NCBI GenBank assembly: GCA_025464345.1
Contig: JAODGP010000009.1
Span: 1 to 17,318, forward strand
Length of the DNA stretch: 17,318 nt
Source: Methanosarcinales archaeon
Lineage (GTDB): Archaea; Halobacteriota; Syntropharchaeia; Alkanophagales; Methanospirareceae
Direction: 5' to 3'
Under the pieces are notes generated by a model. That model was not told where the DNA came from and ran no database searches. It saw nothing but the letters and a program-made list of their open reading frames with translations. How positions within the stretch are numbered: position 1 is the first letter of the stretch; every line of letters starts with the position of its first letter. Made by a program: the position numbers and the translations under genes. This document shows positions 1 through 7,273 of this stretch, piece by piece.

Positions 1-755
1 CCCGACCATCTCGCAAGCTGGTGTTGCATCACAGTTTTACCCGTCCCGAACCCGCCGGGTATTGCACCCGTACCTCCCTTGGCTATCGGGAAGAATGTGT
101 CATTAATACGCTGCCCGGTGAGCAGGGGCACATCAGGATCCAGCTTCTCACGGTATGGACGTCCTTTCCTCACCGGCCATCTCTGCATCATCCTCAATTC
201 CAGTTCACCTTTAGCCGTATCCACACGCCCTATCGGCTCATCAACCGTGAATTCACCTTCCTTAAGCTCCAGTAGCTTGCCCTCAACACCCGGAGGCACC
301 AGAATCCTGTGCTCTATCACCTTCGTCTCCTTGACCGTGCCGAGAATATCACCACCCTGAATCTCCTGCCCCTCTTCCGCTCCTGGTATGAACTCCCATC
401 TCTTAGCACGGTCGAGTGCCTCCACATATACACCTCTCGTTATATAATCACCGACCTTCTTCCTTATCGCCTCAAGTGGACGCTGCACACCATCATAAAA
501 GTTCTTCAAAATCCCGGGTCCGAGCTCAACAGATAAAGGAGCACCGGTTCTTATCGCCGGCTCGCCGGGCTTCAAGCCCGTTGTATCCTCATACACCTGG
601 ATATATGCGAGCTCGCCATCCAGTCGTATCGTCTCGCCCAGCAAACCCTCCTCTCCTACCTTTATCACCTCATACATCTCACAGCCACGCATCTTATCCG
701 CAACAACCAGAGGTCCTGCAATCTTTACTATTATACCCTTACCCTCTTCTACCAT
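1..755 (-). CDS. atpA: A/V-type ATP synthase catalytic subunit A (N-terminal part, cut by window edge)
   Basis: Catalytic, nucleotide-binding subunit of the membrane A1Ao ATP synthase; only the first 251 residues lie in the window. The N-terminal beta-barrel (about residues 5-70) is followed by the bulge region typical of A subunits (about 110-190, with the segment VPPGVEG) and by the nucleotide-binding domain reaching Walker A, GGFGTGKT at residues 234-241, preceded by FFPIAKGGTGAIP. The second P-loop residue is Gly where I recall Pro in many A subunits (GPFGSGKT). The ATG at 755 has a GGTGAGG-type ribosome binding site just upstream, inside the end of cooC. The first 17 bases overlap cooC, so the two are probably co-transcribed and translationally coupled. 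Identification is firm; the C-terminus and the rest of the atp operon are outside the window. Confidence 0.95.
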   Translation of the reverse strand, partial: MVEEGKGIIVKIAGPLVVADKMRGCEMYEVIKVGEEGLLGETIRLDGELAYIQVYEDTTGLKPGEPAIRTGAPLSVELGPGILKNFYDGVQRPLEAIRKKVGDYITRGVYVEALDRAKRWEFIPGAEEGQEIQGGDILGTVKETKVIEHRILVPPGVEGKLLELKEGEFTVDEPIGRVDTAKGELELRMMQRWPVRKGRPYREKLDPDVPLLTGQRINDTFFPIAKGGTGAIPGGFGTGKTVMQHQLARWS

Positions 756-1536
756 CACTCCTCACCTTAATGTAATTTACTATCTTCTCTTTTATTTCTT
801 TTATTCGCTCTATCGCATCACCGCCATTATCAACCGGGGCTCTACCCGCCATATCCGCCTCTATCAGCCGTCTATCGTAGGGTATGACACCCAGTAGGGG
901 TATATCCAGCTCTTCCAGCCGCATGGTTAGCTCATTCACCATATCCGGGTCAGTTGCTTTATTTATCACGCCCGCAACCCTGTTTATACCGATATCCGCA
1001 CCGAGCTCCTTTATCCGCCTGACCGTATCCAGAGACCTCATTCCTGGCTCCACAACCGTCAGCATCAGGTCCACACCCTTCGCAGTGCCACGCCCGAGAT
1101 GCTCTATCCCAGCCTCCATATCCATTATGACCACGCTCTCACGGAATATAACATGCCGCAGCAGTGCACGCAGAAACGCACTCTCAGGGCATATACAGCC
1201 ACTGCCACCACGTTCCACCGTACCCATCACCACCAGAATCACACCGTCCGGTCCTGCTGCGCCGTATCGCTCGATTATATCATCCACCTTAGGATTCAGT
1301 CTGTACACACCTGTGCCGGAATACGCACCCGTTCGCTCGTAAATAAGGTCCCTCAGCTCTGATACAGGCACTGGATTGGTCTTTATGCCGAGAGCGAATT
1401 TGAGATTCATGGCTGGGTCTGCATCTATCGCAATCACCCTGTACCCGTCCCTTGCGAAGAATCGTGCGAGTGTGCCCGCTATTGTGGTCTTACCCACACC
1501 ACCCTTGCCACTGACTGCCATCTTCAGCCTCTTCAT
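739..1536 (-). CDS. cooC: CooC-type nickel-insertion ATPase for CO dehydrogenase
   Basis: A MinD/ParA-like P-loop ATPase, 265 residues, of the CooC family, which matures the Ni-Fe-S C-cluster of carbon monoxide dehydrogenase in the cytoplasm. It starts with a deviant Walker A, SGKGGVGKTT (about residues 9-18), with the signature lysine that marks dimerising MinD-type ATPases. The switch region carries DADPAMNL near residue 40. A Cys-X-Cys motif, GCICPES near residue 113, is the CooC metal- and dimer-binding feature, and Walker B is VVIMDMEAGIEHLGRG. The ATG overlaps the stop of the upstream small gene (ATGA), and the 3' end overlaps the ATP synthase A subunit by 17 bases, so three genes share one transcript. 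The CO dehydrogenase itself is not in the window. Family assignment is strong; the client could be CODH/ACS or a monofunctional CODH. Confidence 0.92.
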   Translation of the reverse strand: MKRLKMAVSGKGGVGKTTIAGTLARFFARDGYRVIAIDADPAMNLKFALGIKTNPVPVSELRDLIYERTGAYSGTGVYRLNPKVDDIIERYGAAGPDGVILVVMGTVERGGSGCICPESAFLRALLRHVIFRESVVIMDMEAGIEHLGRGTAKGVDLMLTVVEPGMRSLDTVRRIKELGADIGINRVAGVINKATDPDMVNELTMRLEELDIPLLGVIPYDRRLIEADMAGRAPVDNGGDAIERIKEIKEKIVNYIKVRSDGRRG

Positions 1537-1691
1537 TTAATACGCTTCACCACCACGTTCAGGGTATCCCAGTCCTTTCTCGCACCTTTCAGCGCTGATA
1601 CAGCACCGGCGATGGCATTACCCAGTATCTGCTGCACAAACTCGTTCAGCTCCAGTACCTGCCCATCTATACGTATCTCAACCTCCATCAT
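1533..1691 (-). CDS. Small conserved-looking protein of unknown function, 52 residues
   Basis: Frame of 52 codons that opens the cooC-atpA operon. It starts with two ATGs (1691 and 1688) and ends in a TGA overlapping the cooC start as ATGA, an arrangement typical of real, coupled genes. The protein begins MMEVEIRIDGQVLELNEFV, then a helix-prone stretch (QQILGNAIAGAVSALKG, about residues 20-36), and ends in a basic strand, LNVVVKRIK. It is soluble, with no signal peptide, Cys or membrane segment. No ribosome binding site sits at normal distance; a TATA-like element (1717-1726) centred about 30 bases upstream suggests a leaderless start. I do not recognise the function. Its position suggests an accessory role with CooC, which is only an inference. 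Confidence 0.78.
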   Translation of the reverse strand: MMEVEIRIDGQVLELNEFVQQILGNAIAGAVSALKGARKDWDTLNVVVKRIK

Positions 1692-1729
1692 AACAATAAT
1701 TTTTATTCTCCTCCCATAATTATTTACGT
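1692..1729. promoter_or_regulatory. Compact divergent promoter between the cooC operon and the queD-like gene
   Basis: Only 38 bases separate two divergent start codons. An AT-rich element, AATTTTTATT (1697-1706), lies about 28 bases before the plus-strand ATG at 1730. On the other strand, TAAATAATTA (1717-1726) lies about 30 bases before the minus-strand ATG at 1691. Both distances fit archaeal TATA boxes driving leaderless transcripts. Each TATA box sits close to the opposite gene's start, so the two promoters probably compete. Confidence 0.5.
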
Positions 1730-2092
1730 ATGAAATTGAGCGTTACTGCATATTTCAGTGCCGCACATTCTCTGCCTCGCCACCCCGGTAAATGCCGGAA
1801 TCTGCATGGTCATACATACAGGGTGGAGATAACAGTGGAAGGCGATAAGAAGCCCGATACGGAATGCGTTGCCGACTTCTCGGATTTGAAGTCGGAACTG
1901 GAGGAGGTGCTCGAACTGCTTGACCACAGGTATCTGAACGATATAATAGATTATCCTACGAGCGAGAATATAGCCCTGTTTCTGTGGCGTGAACTGGAGA
2001 GGAGATTGAATAGCTCGGAGCTCGGCGTCACTTTATGCTCGCTAAAGCTGTATGAGGGTAGAGACAAATGGGTGATGATAGAGTGCGACTGA
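1730..2092 (+). CDS. queD: 6-pyruvoyl-tetrahydropterin synthase / QueD family protein
   Basis: A 120-residue T-fold enzyme of the PTPS/6-carboxytetrahydropterin synthase family, which acts on dihydroneopterin triphosphate. The zinc ligands are H13 (in FSAAHSL), H26 and H28 (in CRNLHGH). The catalytic Cys is C22, the Asp-His pair is D65-H66 in LDHRYLND, and the substrate-anchoring Glu is probably E109 in KLYEGRDKW. PTSEN at 76-80 is also typical. Length matches the QueD/archaeal PTPS type (about 120 residues). The spacing of C22 to the HGH motif fits QueD (7-deazaguanine synthesis: queuosine or archaeosine), but an archaeal pterin role (PTPS-III-like) cannot be excluded, as no other deazaguanine gene is near. 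The start is the ATG about 28 bases below a TATA-like element. Confidence 0.88.
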   Translation: MKLSVTAYFSAAHSLPRHPGKCRNLHGHTYRVEITVEGDKKPDTECVADFSDLKSELEEVLELLDHRYLNDIIDYPTSENIALFLWRELERRLNSSELGVTLCSLKLYEGRDKWVMIECD

Positions 2093-2093
2093 G

Positions 2094-2101
2094 TTTATAT
2101 A
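2094..2101 (+). promoter_or_regulatory. TATA box of the CBS-HPF gene
   Basis: TTTATATA begins one base after the queD-like stop codon and is centred about 33 bases before the ATG at 2130. The predicted transcript would start near 2124. A good ribosome binding site, GAGGTGA (2117-2123), lies mostly upstream of that point. It would therefore be used only on transcripts reading through from the queD-like gene or starting slightly earlier. Confidence 0.6.
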
Positions 2102-2129
2102 TTCATTCACAATTAAGAGGTGAAGTAAG

Positions 2130-3314
2130 ATGTTTGAAGAGCCAGTGATAGAGATAAGTACAGTGGAAGTAAAGACGGTAACGCCCGATACTTCAATAGG
2201 GAAGGCAATTGGCATCATGGAACAGAATAGTTTCCATAATCTCATCGTGCTCGGTGGCACCACCGATGAGATACACATGGTGAATATACAGGACCTGCTG
2301 ATGGCTTCCAATCCTGAATCACCTGTGGATGTATTCATGTTCAAACCACACTGCATACATAAGGATACACCAGCGATAGATGCAATTGTGGAGATGCTGG
2401 GCAGTGGACAGAGAGCGGCGCCAGTCGTTGATTCCGGCGGTAAGCTTCTGGGTATCGTCACCGAATATGACGTTATGAAACGAGGTGTGCATTCTTTCAT
2501 CCTCAAGGATACAGAGGTTGAAGATGCGATGACTGCGGATGTAGTATACGTTGAGAGAACCGCCAGTATAGGTAAAGCCCGGAGTATAATGCGGAAGAAT
2601 AACCTCGGACACCTGCTCATCGTTGATGAGCATAACAGATTAACGGGTATCCTCACGGAAGGTGATATTCTGAGAAGGATCTACAAGCCGAAGCAGAGAA
2701 TGACCGCGGGCGAGTACAAGGGAGAGAAGGTGCCGAGAATGGGGCAACCTGTCTATATGGTCATGAGTACACCAGTGATAACTGCCACACCGGATGCGAA
2801 TCTTGCAGAAGTTGCGGGTCTCATGTGTGAGCACGATATACGTGCCGTACCGATAGTGAAGAAGGATCAGAGCCTGCGTGGCATCGTGACCATGCACGAT
2901 ATAATGCGCTATCTCAGTGAGTTCCGTGAGCGTAGACGTGTGAATATAGAGATCCAGGGCGAGATAGAGGACGAATATAAGGATCTCGCTATGCGGATAA
3001 TAGATACCGAGGTGCGTAAAATCGTCAGGCTTGCCAGACGCGTACACTGGATAAAGTTGGTGATAAAGAAGGAACGTGCACGTGGTGGTGTATCATATCA
3101 CAGGATAGGCGTTCACGTAAAGACGCCCGATAAATTGTATGTTGGCTACGGAGAGCCCGGAGGCACACAGACGTTGATAGCGGCAAGAGGCGCTGGAGAA
3201 ATAGAGAAGCGAGCAGATAAACGGCGCTGGGACTTCATTGCGGCATTGAAGGATGCTTTACTATCGGTCCGGACTCAGATGGAAGACGACAAGGATAGGC
3301 ACAAACGCAAGTGA
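2130..3314 (+). CDS. Four-CBS-domain protein with HPF/RaiA-like C-terminal domain
   Basis: A cytoplasmic protein of 394 residues. Four CBS motifs follow one another: about residues 5-60, 65-120, 127-183 and 205-262, each with the pattern of a hydrophobic strand, an acidic GI(V/L)T strand and a DI/DV helix (GIVTEYDVM, GILTEGDIL, GIVTMHDIM). CBS pairs bind adenine nucleotides such as AMP, ATP or SAM. The C-terminal part (about 272-375) starts NIEIQGEIEDEYKDLAM and continues with KIVRLARRVHWIKLVIKKE, YHRIGVHVKT and a terminal amphipathic helix (DFIAALKDALLSVRTQM). This order of strands and helices resembles the S30AE domain of ribosome hibernation factors. The inferred role is a nucleotide-sensing ribosome hibernation or dimerisation factor. 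The CBS assignment is firm and the HPF assignment moderate. It has its own TATA box and is convergent with pckA. Confidence 0.85.
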   Translation: MFEEPVIEISTVEVKTVTPDTSIGKAIGIMEQNSFHNLIVLGGTTDEIHMVNIQDLLMASNPESPVDVFMFKPHCIHKDTPAIDAIVEMLGSGQRAAPVVDSGGKLLGIVTEYDVMKRGVHSFILKDTEVEDAMTADVVYVERTASIGKARSIMRKNNLGHLLIVDEHNRLTGILTEGDILRRIYKPKQRMTAGEYKGEKVPRMGQPVYMVMSTPVITATPDANLAEVAGLMCEHDIRAVPIVKKDQSLRGIVTMHDIMRYLSEFRERRRVNIEIQGEIEDEYKDLAMRIIDTEVRKIVRLARRVHWIKLVIKKERARGGVSYHRIGVHVKTPDKLYVGYGEPGGTQTLIAARGAGEIEKRADKRRWDFIAALKDALLSVRTQMEDDKDRHKRK

Positions 3315-3334
3315 TTCAGCAGATGCGATCGTAT

Positions 3335-5203
3335 CTAACCCGTTGAGAATGAGAATGGGGAGATGTAATCACCAAAAGCATCCCTTGCATCCATTAACCT
3401 CTGCCTCTGCTCCTCAAGCACCACAAACAGTATTCGTGGCGTATCCGGTACGTTCCTACGGTAGAACTTCTCCACACGCTCGAGCTTCGCCAGGTGCTCA
3501 GGCACACGCACCATAAACTGTTTTGTATACTCCTCCTCCGAATACTCTTTACCCCGTACCGACTTGAATAGCGCTTTGAGATCCCTGTAATCGGGTATGA
3601 GCCCGGTAGGTGTCTTTACCGCATCCACTTCACGGTGCGCTCGCAGCTCCATCCATTTCAGCCATACCGCCTTGTCATTTCGCTCGTTCATGAATCTACC
3701 ATCGGTATCTCTGAGGAAGTAATTCACCGAGAATATACGTGGCGGATTCTCGACCATACCGAATTTCAGGTGGTTCTCTATGTATCGCCCGATGGGAATG
3801 GAGAGGAAATCCAGGTTCGACATCGGGTTTATCTTCCGTTCGCCTAAGGAATCCAGAGTTGCCGCTGTCGTCTCGGATTCCAGTGCGGCACCCATTGTTA
3901 TGACTCCATGTACCCAGTCAAAAGCTTCTTCAACCGGTACTTTCGTGTCTGAATCGCGCCCGCCATAGATTATACCACGTATCTCCACACCTTCTGGATT
4001 ATCAAGTTCTGGATCGAGATTCTCAAGCATGTGCATGTCAAGCGTGAACCTCGCATTTGGGTGTGATGGTGGTATCGGGTTTCCTTCGTCGTCTTTGGTA
4101 TCGGCGGTCCATTCACCGGCATAGTTGTACCCGCGCTCCGGCGGGTCTCCGTCATTACCGGACCAGTAAGGCATCCCTCCATCGGTAACAAGCACATTGG
4201 AGAATATGACCTCACCAGGCGAGTGGAGTGCATTCCACAGGATCGGATCATCACGCGAGTTCACACCCTGAATGATGCCAAATATGCCCTTCTCTGGATT
4301 CACCGCCATTATCCTGCCACTCCTGTGCCTCAAATATGCTATGTCATCACCCACAATCGTCTCTCCGTAGAGCATAGACGTGGAAGTCTTACCGCAGAGC
4401 GATGGGAACGCACCGGTGAAATAGGTCACACGTCCATGTGGACCATGAATGCCCATGATGAACATATGCTCGGTCAGCCAGCCCTCATTCGATGCACGAT
4501 TTATGGCGAGCCGCATCGCCAGCTTCTTCAACCCTATCGTATTGCCACCGTACTGCGTATTTGCGCTGTAAATCGTCTCAGATTCGAGGTCAATGTAAAT
4601 CCTGCGCTTGCTTATATCGCGGGATGTCTTCCGCTCATCCAGCGCGCCCGCGGAATGCACGAACCTGAAAAATCGTGCGGACCTGCCAAGCCTGACGAAC
4701 TCTTCATACCCGTACCGGTAGAGCAGGCATTCAGAATGTGCGACGTAAGCGGAATCGGTGAGCTGTACCGCGGGTATGGCGAACTGCGATTTGAGTGGAC
4801 CCAGGCAGAAGAACAGCACGTACATTCTGCTTCCACGCATAATACCTCGCATAATCTCGTGTATCTCCTTCAGACCCTCTTCACGCGCAATCGCATTTAT
4901 ACCCCGCCCCAGGTCAACACCCTCCGGTAGCAAGAATTTTGTATTCCTCCTGTCCCGCGCCTGATCATGATAGCCATCGAAATGTACGGTATGCCCTTTG
5001 ATGGCGAGTTCTATCTCCTCACCCCGCCTTATCGCTTCTTCCCTGATGTACTGCACATCCTCCTCTGAGCCCGTACACACGAATACATCCTCCGGACTGC
5101 AAAGTTCTATGTAACGAGCAATAAAGCGGATAAGCTCAGGATTGTCTATGCGCTGCAGCTTCTCAAAGCTATCCGCATCCACCAGCGCCTTTAGCTCCTC
5201 CAT
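3335..5203 (-). CDS. pckG: GTP-dependent phosphoenolpyruvate carboxykinase
   Basis: Interconverts oxaloacetate plus GTP with phosphoenolpyruvate, CO2 and GDP, linking C4 acids to gluconeogenesis. With the ATG at 5203 the protein has 622 residues, the usual size of the GTP family. Visible motifs are the substrate segment GSRMYVLFFCLGPLKSQFA near 124-142, YGGNTIGLKK (218-227), the P-loop GAFPSLCGKTS (264-274) with the family's reactive Cys C270 and K272, and the metal-binding kinase-2 motif GDDIAYLR (285-292). An open frame continues 27 codons upstream to 5284, but that stretch encodes a hydrophobic tail in AT-rich promoter DNA, has no family counterpart and reads through the TATA-like sequences. 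The start at 5203, preceded by GGGATGA, is therefore preferred. The 3' end is convergent with the CBS-HPF gene, 20 bases apart. Confidence 0.96.
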   Translation of the reverse strand: MEELKALVDADSFEKLQRIDNPELIRFIARYIELCSPEDVFVCTGSEEDVQYIREEAIRRGEEIELAIKGHTVHFDGYHDQARDRRNTKFLLPEGVDLGRGINAIAREEGLKEIHEIMRGIMRGSRMYVLFFCLGPLKSQFAIPAVQLTDSAYVAHSECLLYRYGYEEFVRLGRSARFFRFVHSAGALDERKTSRDISKRRIYIDLESETIYSANTQYGGNTIGLKKLAMRLAINRASNEGWLTEHMFIMGIHGPHGRVTYFTGAFPSLCGKTSTSMLYGETIVGDDIAYLRHRSGRIMAVNPEKGIFGIIQGVNSRDDPILWNALHSPGEVIFSNVLVTDGGMPYWSGNDGDPPERGYNYAGEWTADTKDDEGNPIPPSHPNARFTLDMHMLENLDPELDNPEGVEIRGIIYGGRDSDTKVPVEEAFDWVHGVITMGAALESETTAATLDSLGERKINPMSNLDFLSIPIGRYIENHLKFGMVENPPRIFSVNYFLRDTDGRFMNERNDKAVWLKWMELRAHREVDAVKTPTGLIPDYRDLKALFKSVRGKEYSEEEYTKQFMVRVPEHLAKLERVEKFYRRNVPDTPRILFVVLEEQRQRLMDARDAFGDYISPFSFSTG

Positions 5204-5386
5204 CTCTTCATCCCTTCTTTTATATACACACAGCAATACACACAACAATATAACAACTTGCAAATAAAAATATTGTAATTTCATTTTTTGACAAATGCCA
5301 GTAGAACAGCTTGATTTTTGACAAATGCAAACTACCGTGAGAAGTCCATACCTATATATATGCAGAATTCAACATGTTAACAGGGT
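5204..5386. promoter_or_regulatory. Divergent pckG/sufC promoter region
   Basis: This 183-base region is strongly AT-rich. For sufC, TATATATA (5353-5360) is centred about 30 bases before the ATG at 5387, suggesting a leaderless or nearly leaderless message. For pckG, two candidate TATA elements exist on the minus strand. One at 5218-5226 is too close to the ATG at 5203 to drive it. An AATAAAAATATT-type element near 5262-5275 would leave a leader of about 40 bases. A direct repeat at 5285-5328 lies between the two promoters. Confidence 0.55.
5285..5328. repeat. Perfect 14-base direct repeat, 30-base period
   Basis: TTTTTGACAAATGC occurs at 5285-5298 and again, identical, at 5315-5328. The start-to-start distance of 30 bases is close to three helical turns, so both copies would face the same side of the DNA. 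It lies just upstream of the likely pckG promoter and about 25 bases above the sufC TATA box. It is a candidate operator for a regulator of one or both genes. Confidence 0.6.
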
Positions 5387-6136
5387 ATGCTGGAGATAAA
5401 GGATCTGACGGTGGAAGTGGGGGGTAAAGAAATCCTGAAGGATCTAACACTGCACATTGAGCGTGGCGAAGTGCACGTGCTGTTTGGACCGAACGGATGT
5501 GGTAAGACGACCCTTCTGATGTCCATACTCGGATTCCCGGCTTATAAAATAATCCATGGACACATAATTTTTAAAGGTGTTGATATAACCGATCTACCAA
5601 CCAACGAGCGAGTGAAGATGGGTATAGGTGTTGCGTTCCAGAATCCACCACGGATAAGGGGTGTTACGCTCGGCGACATGGTCAATATCGCACAGGGTAG
5701 AAGCGAGGCGGTCATAGACGAGAGTGTAATTGCGCTTGCCGATAAGATTAATATACCCGCCGTGTTCCTCAGGCGAGATGTTAACCTTGGCTTTTCCGGT
5801 GGCGAGGTGAAGAAATCGGAGATACTGCAATTGATGGCGCAATCTCCTGATTTCATCATGTTTGATGAGCCTGATTCTGGTGTGGATGTGGATAACATAG
5901 AACTCATCGGTGGAATAATGTGTGAACTCCTTGACAGGCACAAATTACCGAGCAAAAGGAAGCGTGCGGGTCTTATAATCACCCATAGCGGGTTTATAAC
6001 GCGTTATATAAGGGCTGATCGTGCGCATGTTATGCTTGATGGCTACATAGCCTGTTCCGGAATGCCGGATGAGATAACGAAGAACATAATGGAAGAGGGG
6101 TTTGAGAAATGTGTGGAGAAATGCAGTGCGAGGTGA
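5387..6136 (+). CDS. sufC: SufC, Fe-S cluster assembly ATPase
   Basis: ABC-type ATPase of the SUF/SMS iron-sulfur cluster assembly scaffold, 249 residues, cytoplasmic, working with SufB. Visible motifs are Walker A GPNGCGKTT (34-42), Q-loop Q85 in AFQNPP, the ABC signature FSGGE (136-140) followed by the SufC-specific VKKSE, Walker B FIMFDEPDSGVDVDN with D160 and E161, and the switch histidine H200 in LIITHS. The DSGVDVD segment after Walker B is the hallmark that separates SufC from transporter ATPases, and no membrane partner is nearby. The stop codon lies inside the ribosome binding site of sufB, so the two genes are coupled. The start is the ATG about 30 bases below a TATA box. Confidence 0.96.
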   Translation: MLEIKDLTVEVGGKEILKDLTLHIERGEVHVLFGPNGCGKTTLLMSILGFPAYKIIHGHIIFKGVDITDLPTNERVKMGIGVAFQNPPRIRGVTLGDMVNIAQGRSEAVIDESVIALADKINIPAVFLRRDVNLGFSGGEVKKSEILQLMAQSPDFIMFDEPDSGVDVDNIELIGGIMCELLDRHKLPSKRKRAGLIITHSGFITRYIRADRAHVMLDGYIACSGMPDEITKNIMEEGFEKCVEKCSAR

Positions 6137-6145
6137 AGTATCAGG

Positions 6146-7273
6146 ATGAACGGTGATAAGAACAGACTCAGGTCACTTGCCGATGTTTCTGGGGATTACT
6201 TGCAGGATTTACTGCATGCGGGTATAGAGCCTTCCGAGACAGGCAGATCAGGCTCTTTCCTCCTGCAGGACCAGTCGGTGGTCTACTCACATACGAGCTA
6301 CGAAGGGCTGGAACTGATGAGCGTCTCAGAAGCCCTCGATAAACATGAATGGCTCAGCGATTACCTGTGGAAAGTTATACCGGCTGATATGGATCAGTAC
6401 ACCGTGGATGTAGGGTCTGGCGCAAACGGTTATTTCATAAGGTCGAAAGCGAATGCAAAGGTTACTGTTCCGGTTCAAGCCTGTCTGTTCATCGCCAGTG
6501 ATAAAATCGGACAGAAGGTGCACAACATCATCATAGCAGAGGAGAACTCGGAACTTCACATCATCACCGGCTGTTCTGTTGCACATTCGGTCAGTTCCGC
6601 ATTTCATCTCGGTGTATCTGAGTTCTACATAAAACGCGGTGCTAAAATCACTTTTACGATGATACATAACTGGAGCGGCGGTGTAGAGGTAAGACCGAGA
6701 AGCGCAATGATAATAGAGGATGGAGGGACTCTCATAAATAATTATATACTGATGACACCTGTGAAATCACTTCAGATGTATCCTACCGCCTACTGCGCGG
6801 GTAAGAACGCGAAAGTGAGTTTCCAGTCCATAATCTATGCTTCTGCCAGTGCCAGGATTGATATGGGCTCAAGAGCAGTGCTGAAAGGCGATCATAGCAG
6901 GGCGGAGATCATTTCCCGGGTGGTTGCTACCGATGATGCGGATGTCACTGTACGGAGTGATGTGATAGGCGAAGGGTCAAGTTCCACCGGGCATATCGAG
7001 TGTCGGGGTCTGATGCTCTCCGATAACGCCGCAATCGTTTCCATACCGGAGCTAAAGGCGATGCGTAAAAATCTCGATCTCTCGCACGAAGCCGCAATTG
7101 GGAGGATAGCAGAAGAGGAGATACTGTACCTGATGGCACGTGGCTTGAGTGAGGAGGAGGCTACTTCGGTCATCATTCGCGGGTTCCTTAATGTTGATAT
7201 CACCGGGCTACCTGATGCTCTCGCACGTGAGACGAAGAAGATGCTGGACATGCATCTGGGGAAGTTGATGTAA
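6146..7273 (+). CDS. sufB: SufB/SufD-family Fe-S scaffold protein
   Basis: Scaffold on which Fe-S clusters are assembled with SufC, 375 residues, cytoplasmic. The core (about 90-300) is the repetitive beta-helix of the family. The C-terminal region aligns with the functional part of SufB: C286 in GHIECRGLML matches the essential SufB sulfur-accepting Cys, and H314-E315 in LSHEAAIGRI match the His-Glu pair of SufB. It then ends with the typical LYLMARGLSEEEATSVIIRGFL helix pair. It is shorter than bacterial SufB (about 480-495 residues), as expected for the compact archaeal SufBC systems that lack SufD, SufS and SufE; none of these is in the window. The ribosome binding site GAGGTGA (6130-6136) overlaps the sufC stop. 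The last 66 bases are overlapped, antisense, by the 3' end of mqnE. Confidence 0.93.
   Translation: MNGDKNRLRSLADVSGDYLQDLLHAGIEPSETGRSGSFLLQDQSVVYSHTSYEGLELMSVSEALDKHEWLSDYLWKVIPADMDQYTVDVGSGANGYFIRSKANAKVTVPVQACLFIASDKIGQKVHNIIIAEENSELHIITGCSVAHSVSSAFHLGVSEFYIKRGAKITFTMIHNWSGGVEVRPRSAMIIEDGGTLINNYILMTPVKSLQMYPTAYCAGKNAKVSFQSIIYASASARIDMGSRAVLKGDHSRAEIISRVVATDDADVTVRSDVIGEGSSSTGHIECRGLMLSDNAAIVSIPELKAMRKNLDLSHEAAIGRIAEEEILYLMARGLSEEEATSVIIRGFLNVDITGLPDALARETKKMLDMHLGKLM

Noticed and set aside
2042..2656. 204-codon minus-strand frame over queD end and the CBS gene
   Set aside because: It is antisense to clear CBS motifs, has low-complexity Ser/Thr-rich composition and no ribosome binding site.
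4223..4930. 235-codon open frame on the plus strand
   Set aside because: It lies wholly antisense to the PEP carboxykinase gene, whose catalytic motifs are intact; its product has no recognisable domain and is a shadow frame.
5204..5284. N-terminal hydrophobic extension of PEP carboxykinase resembling a signal anchor
   Set aside because: The enzyme is cytosolic; the stretch is translated promoter DNA with TATA-like elements, and the internal ATG gives the normal family length.
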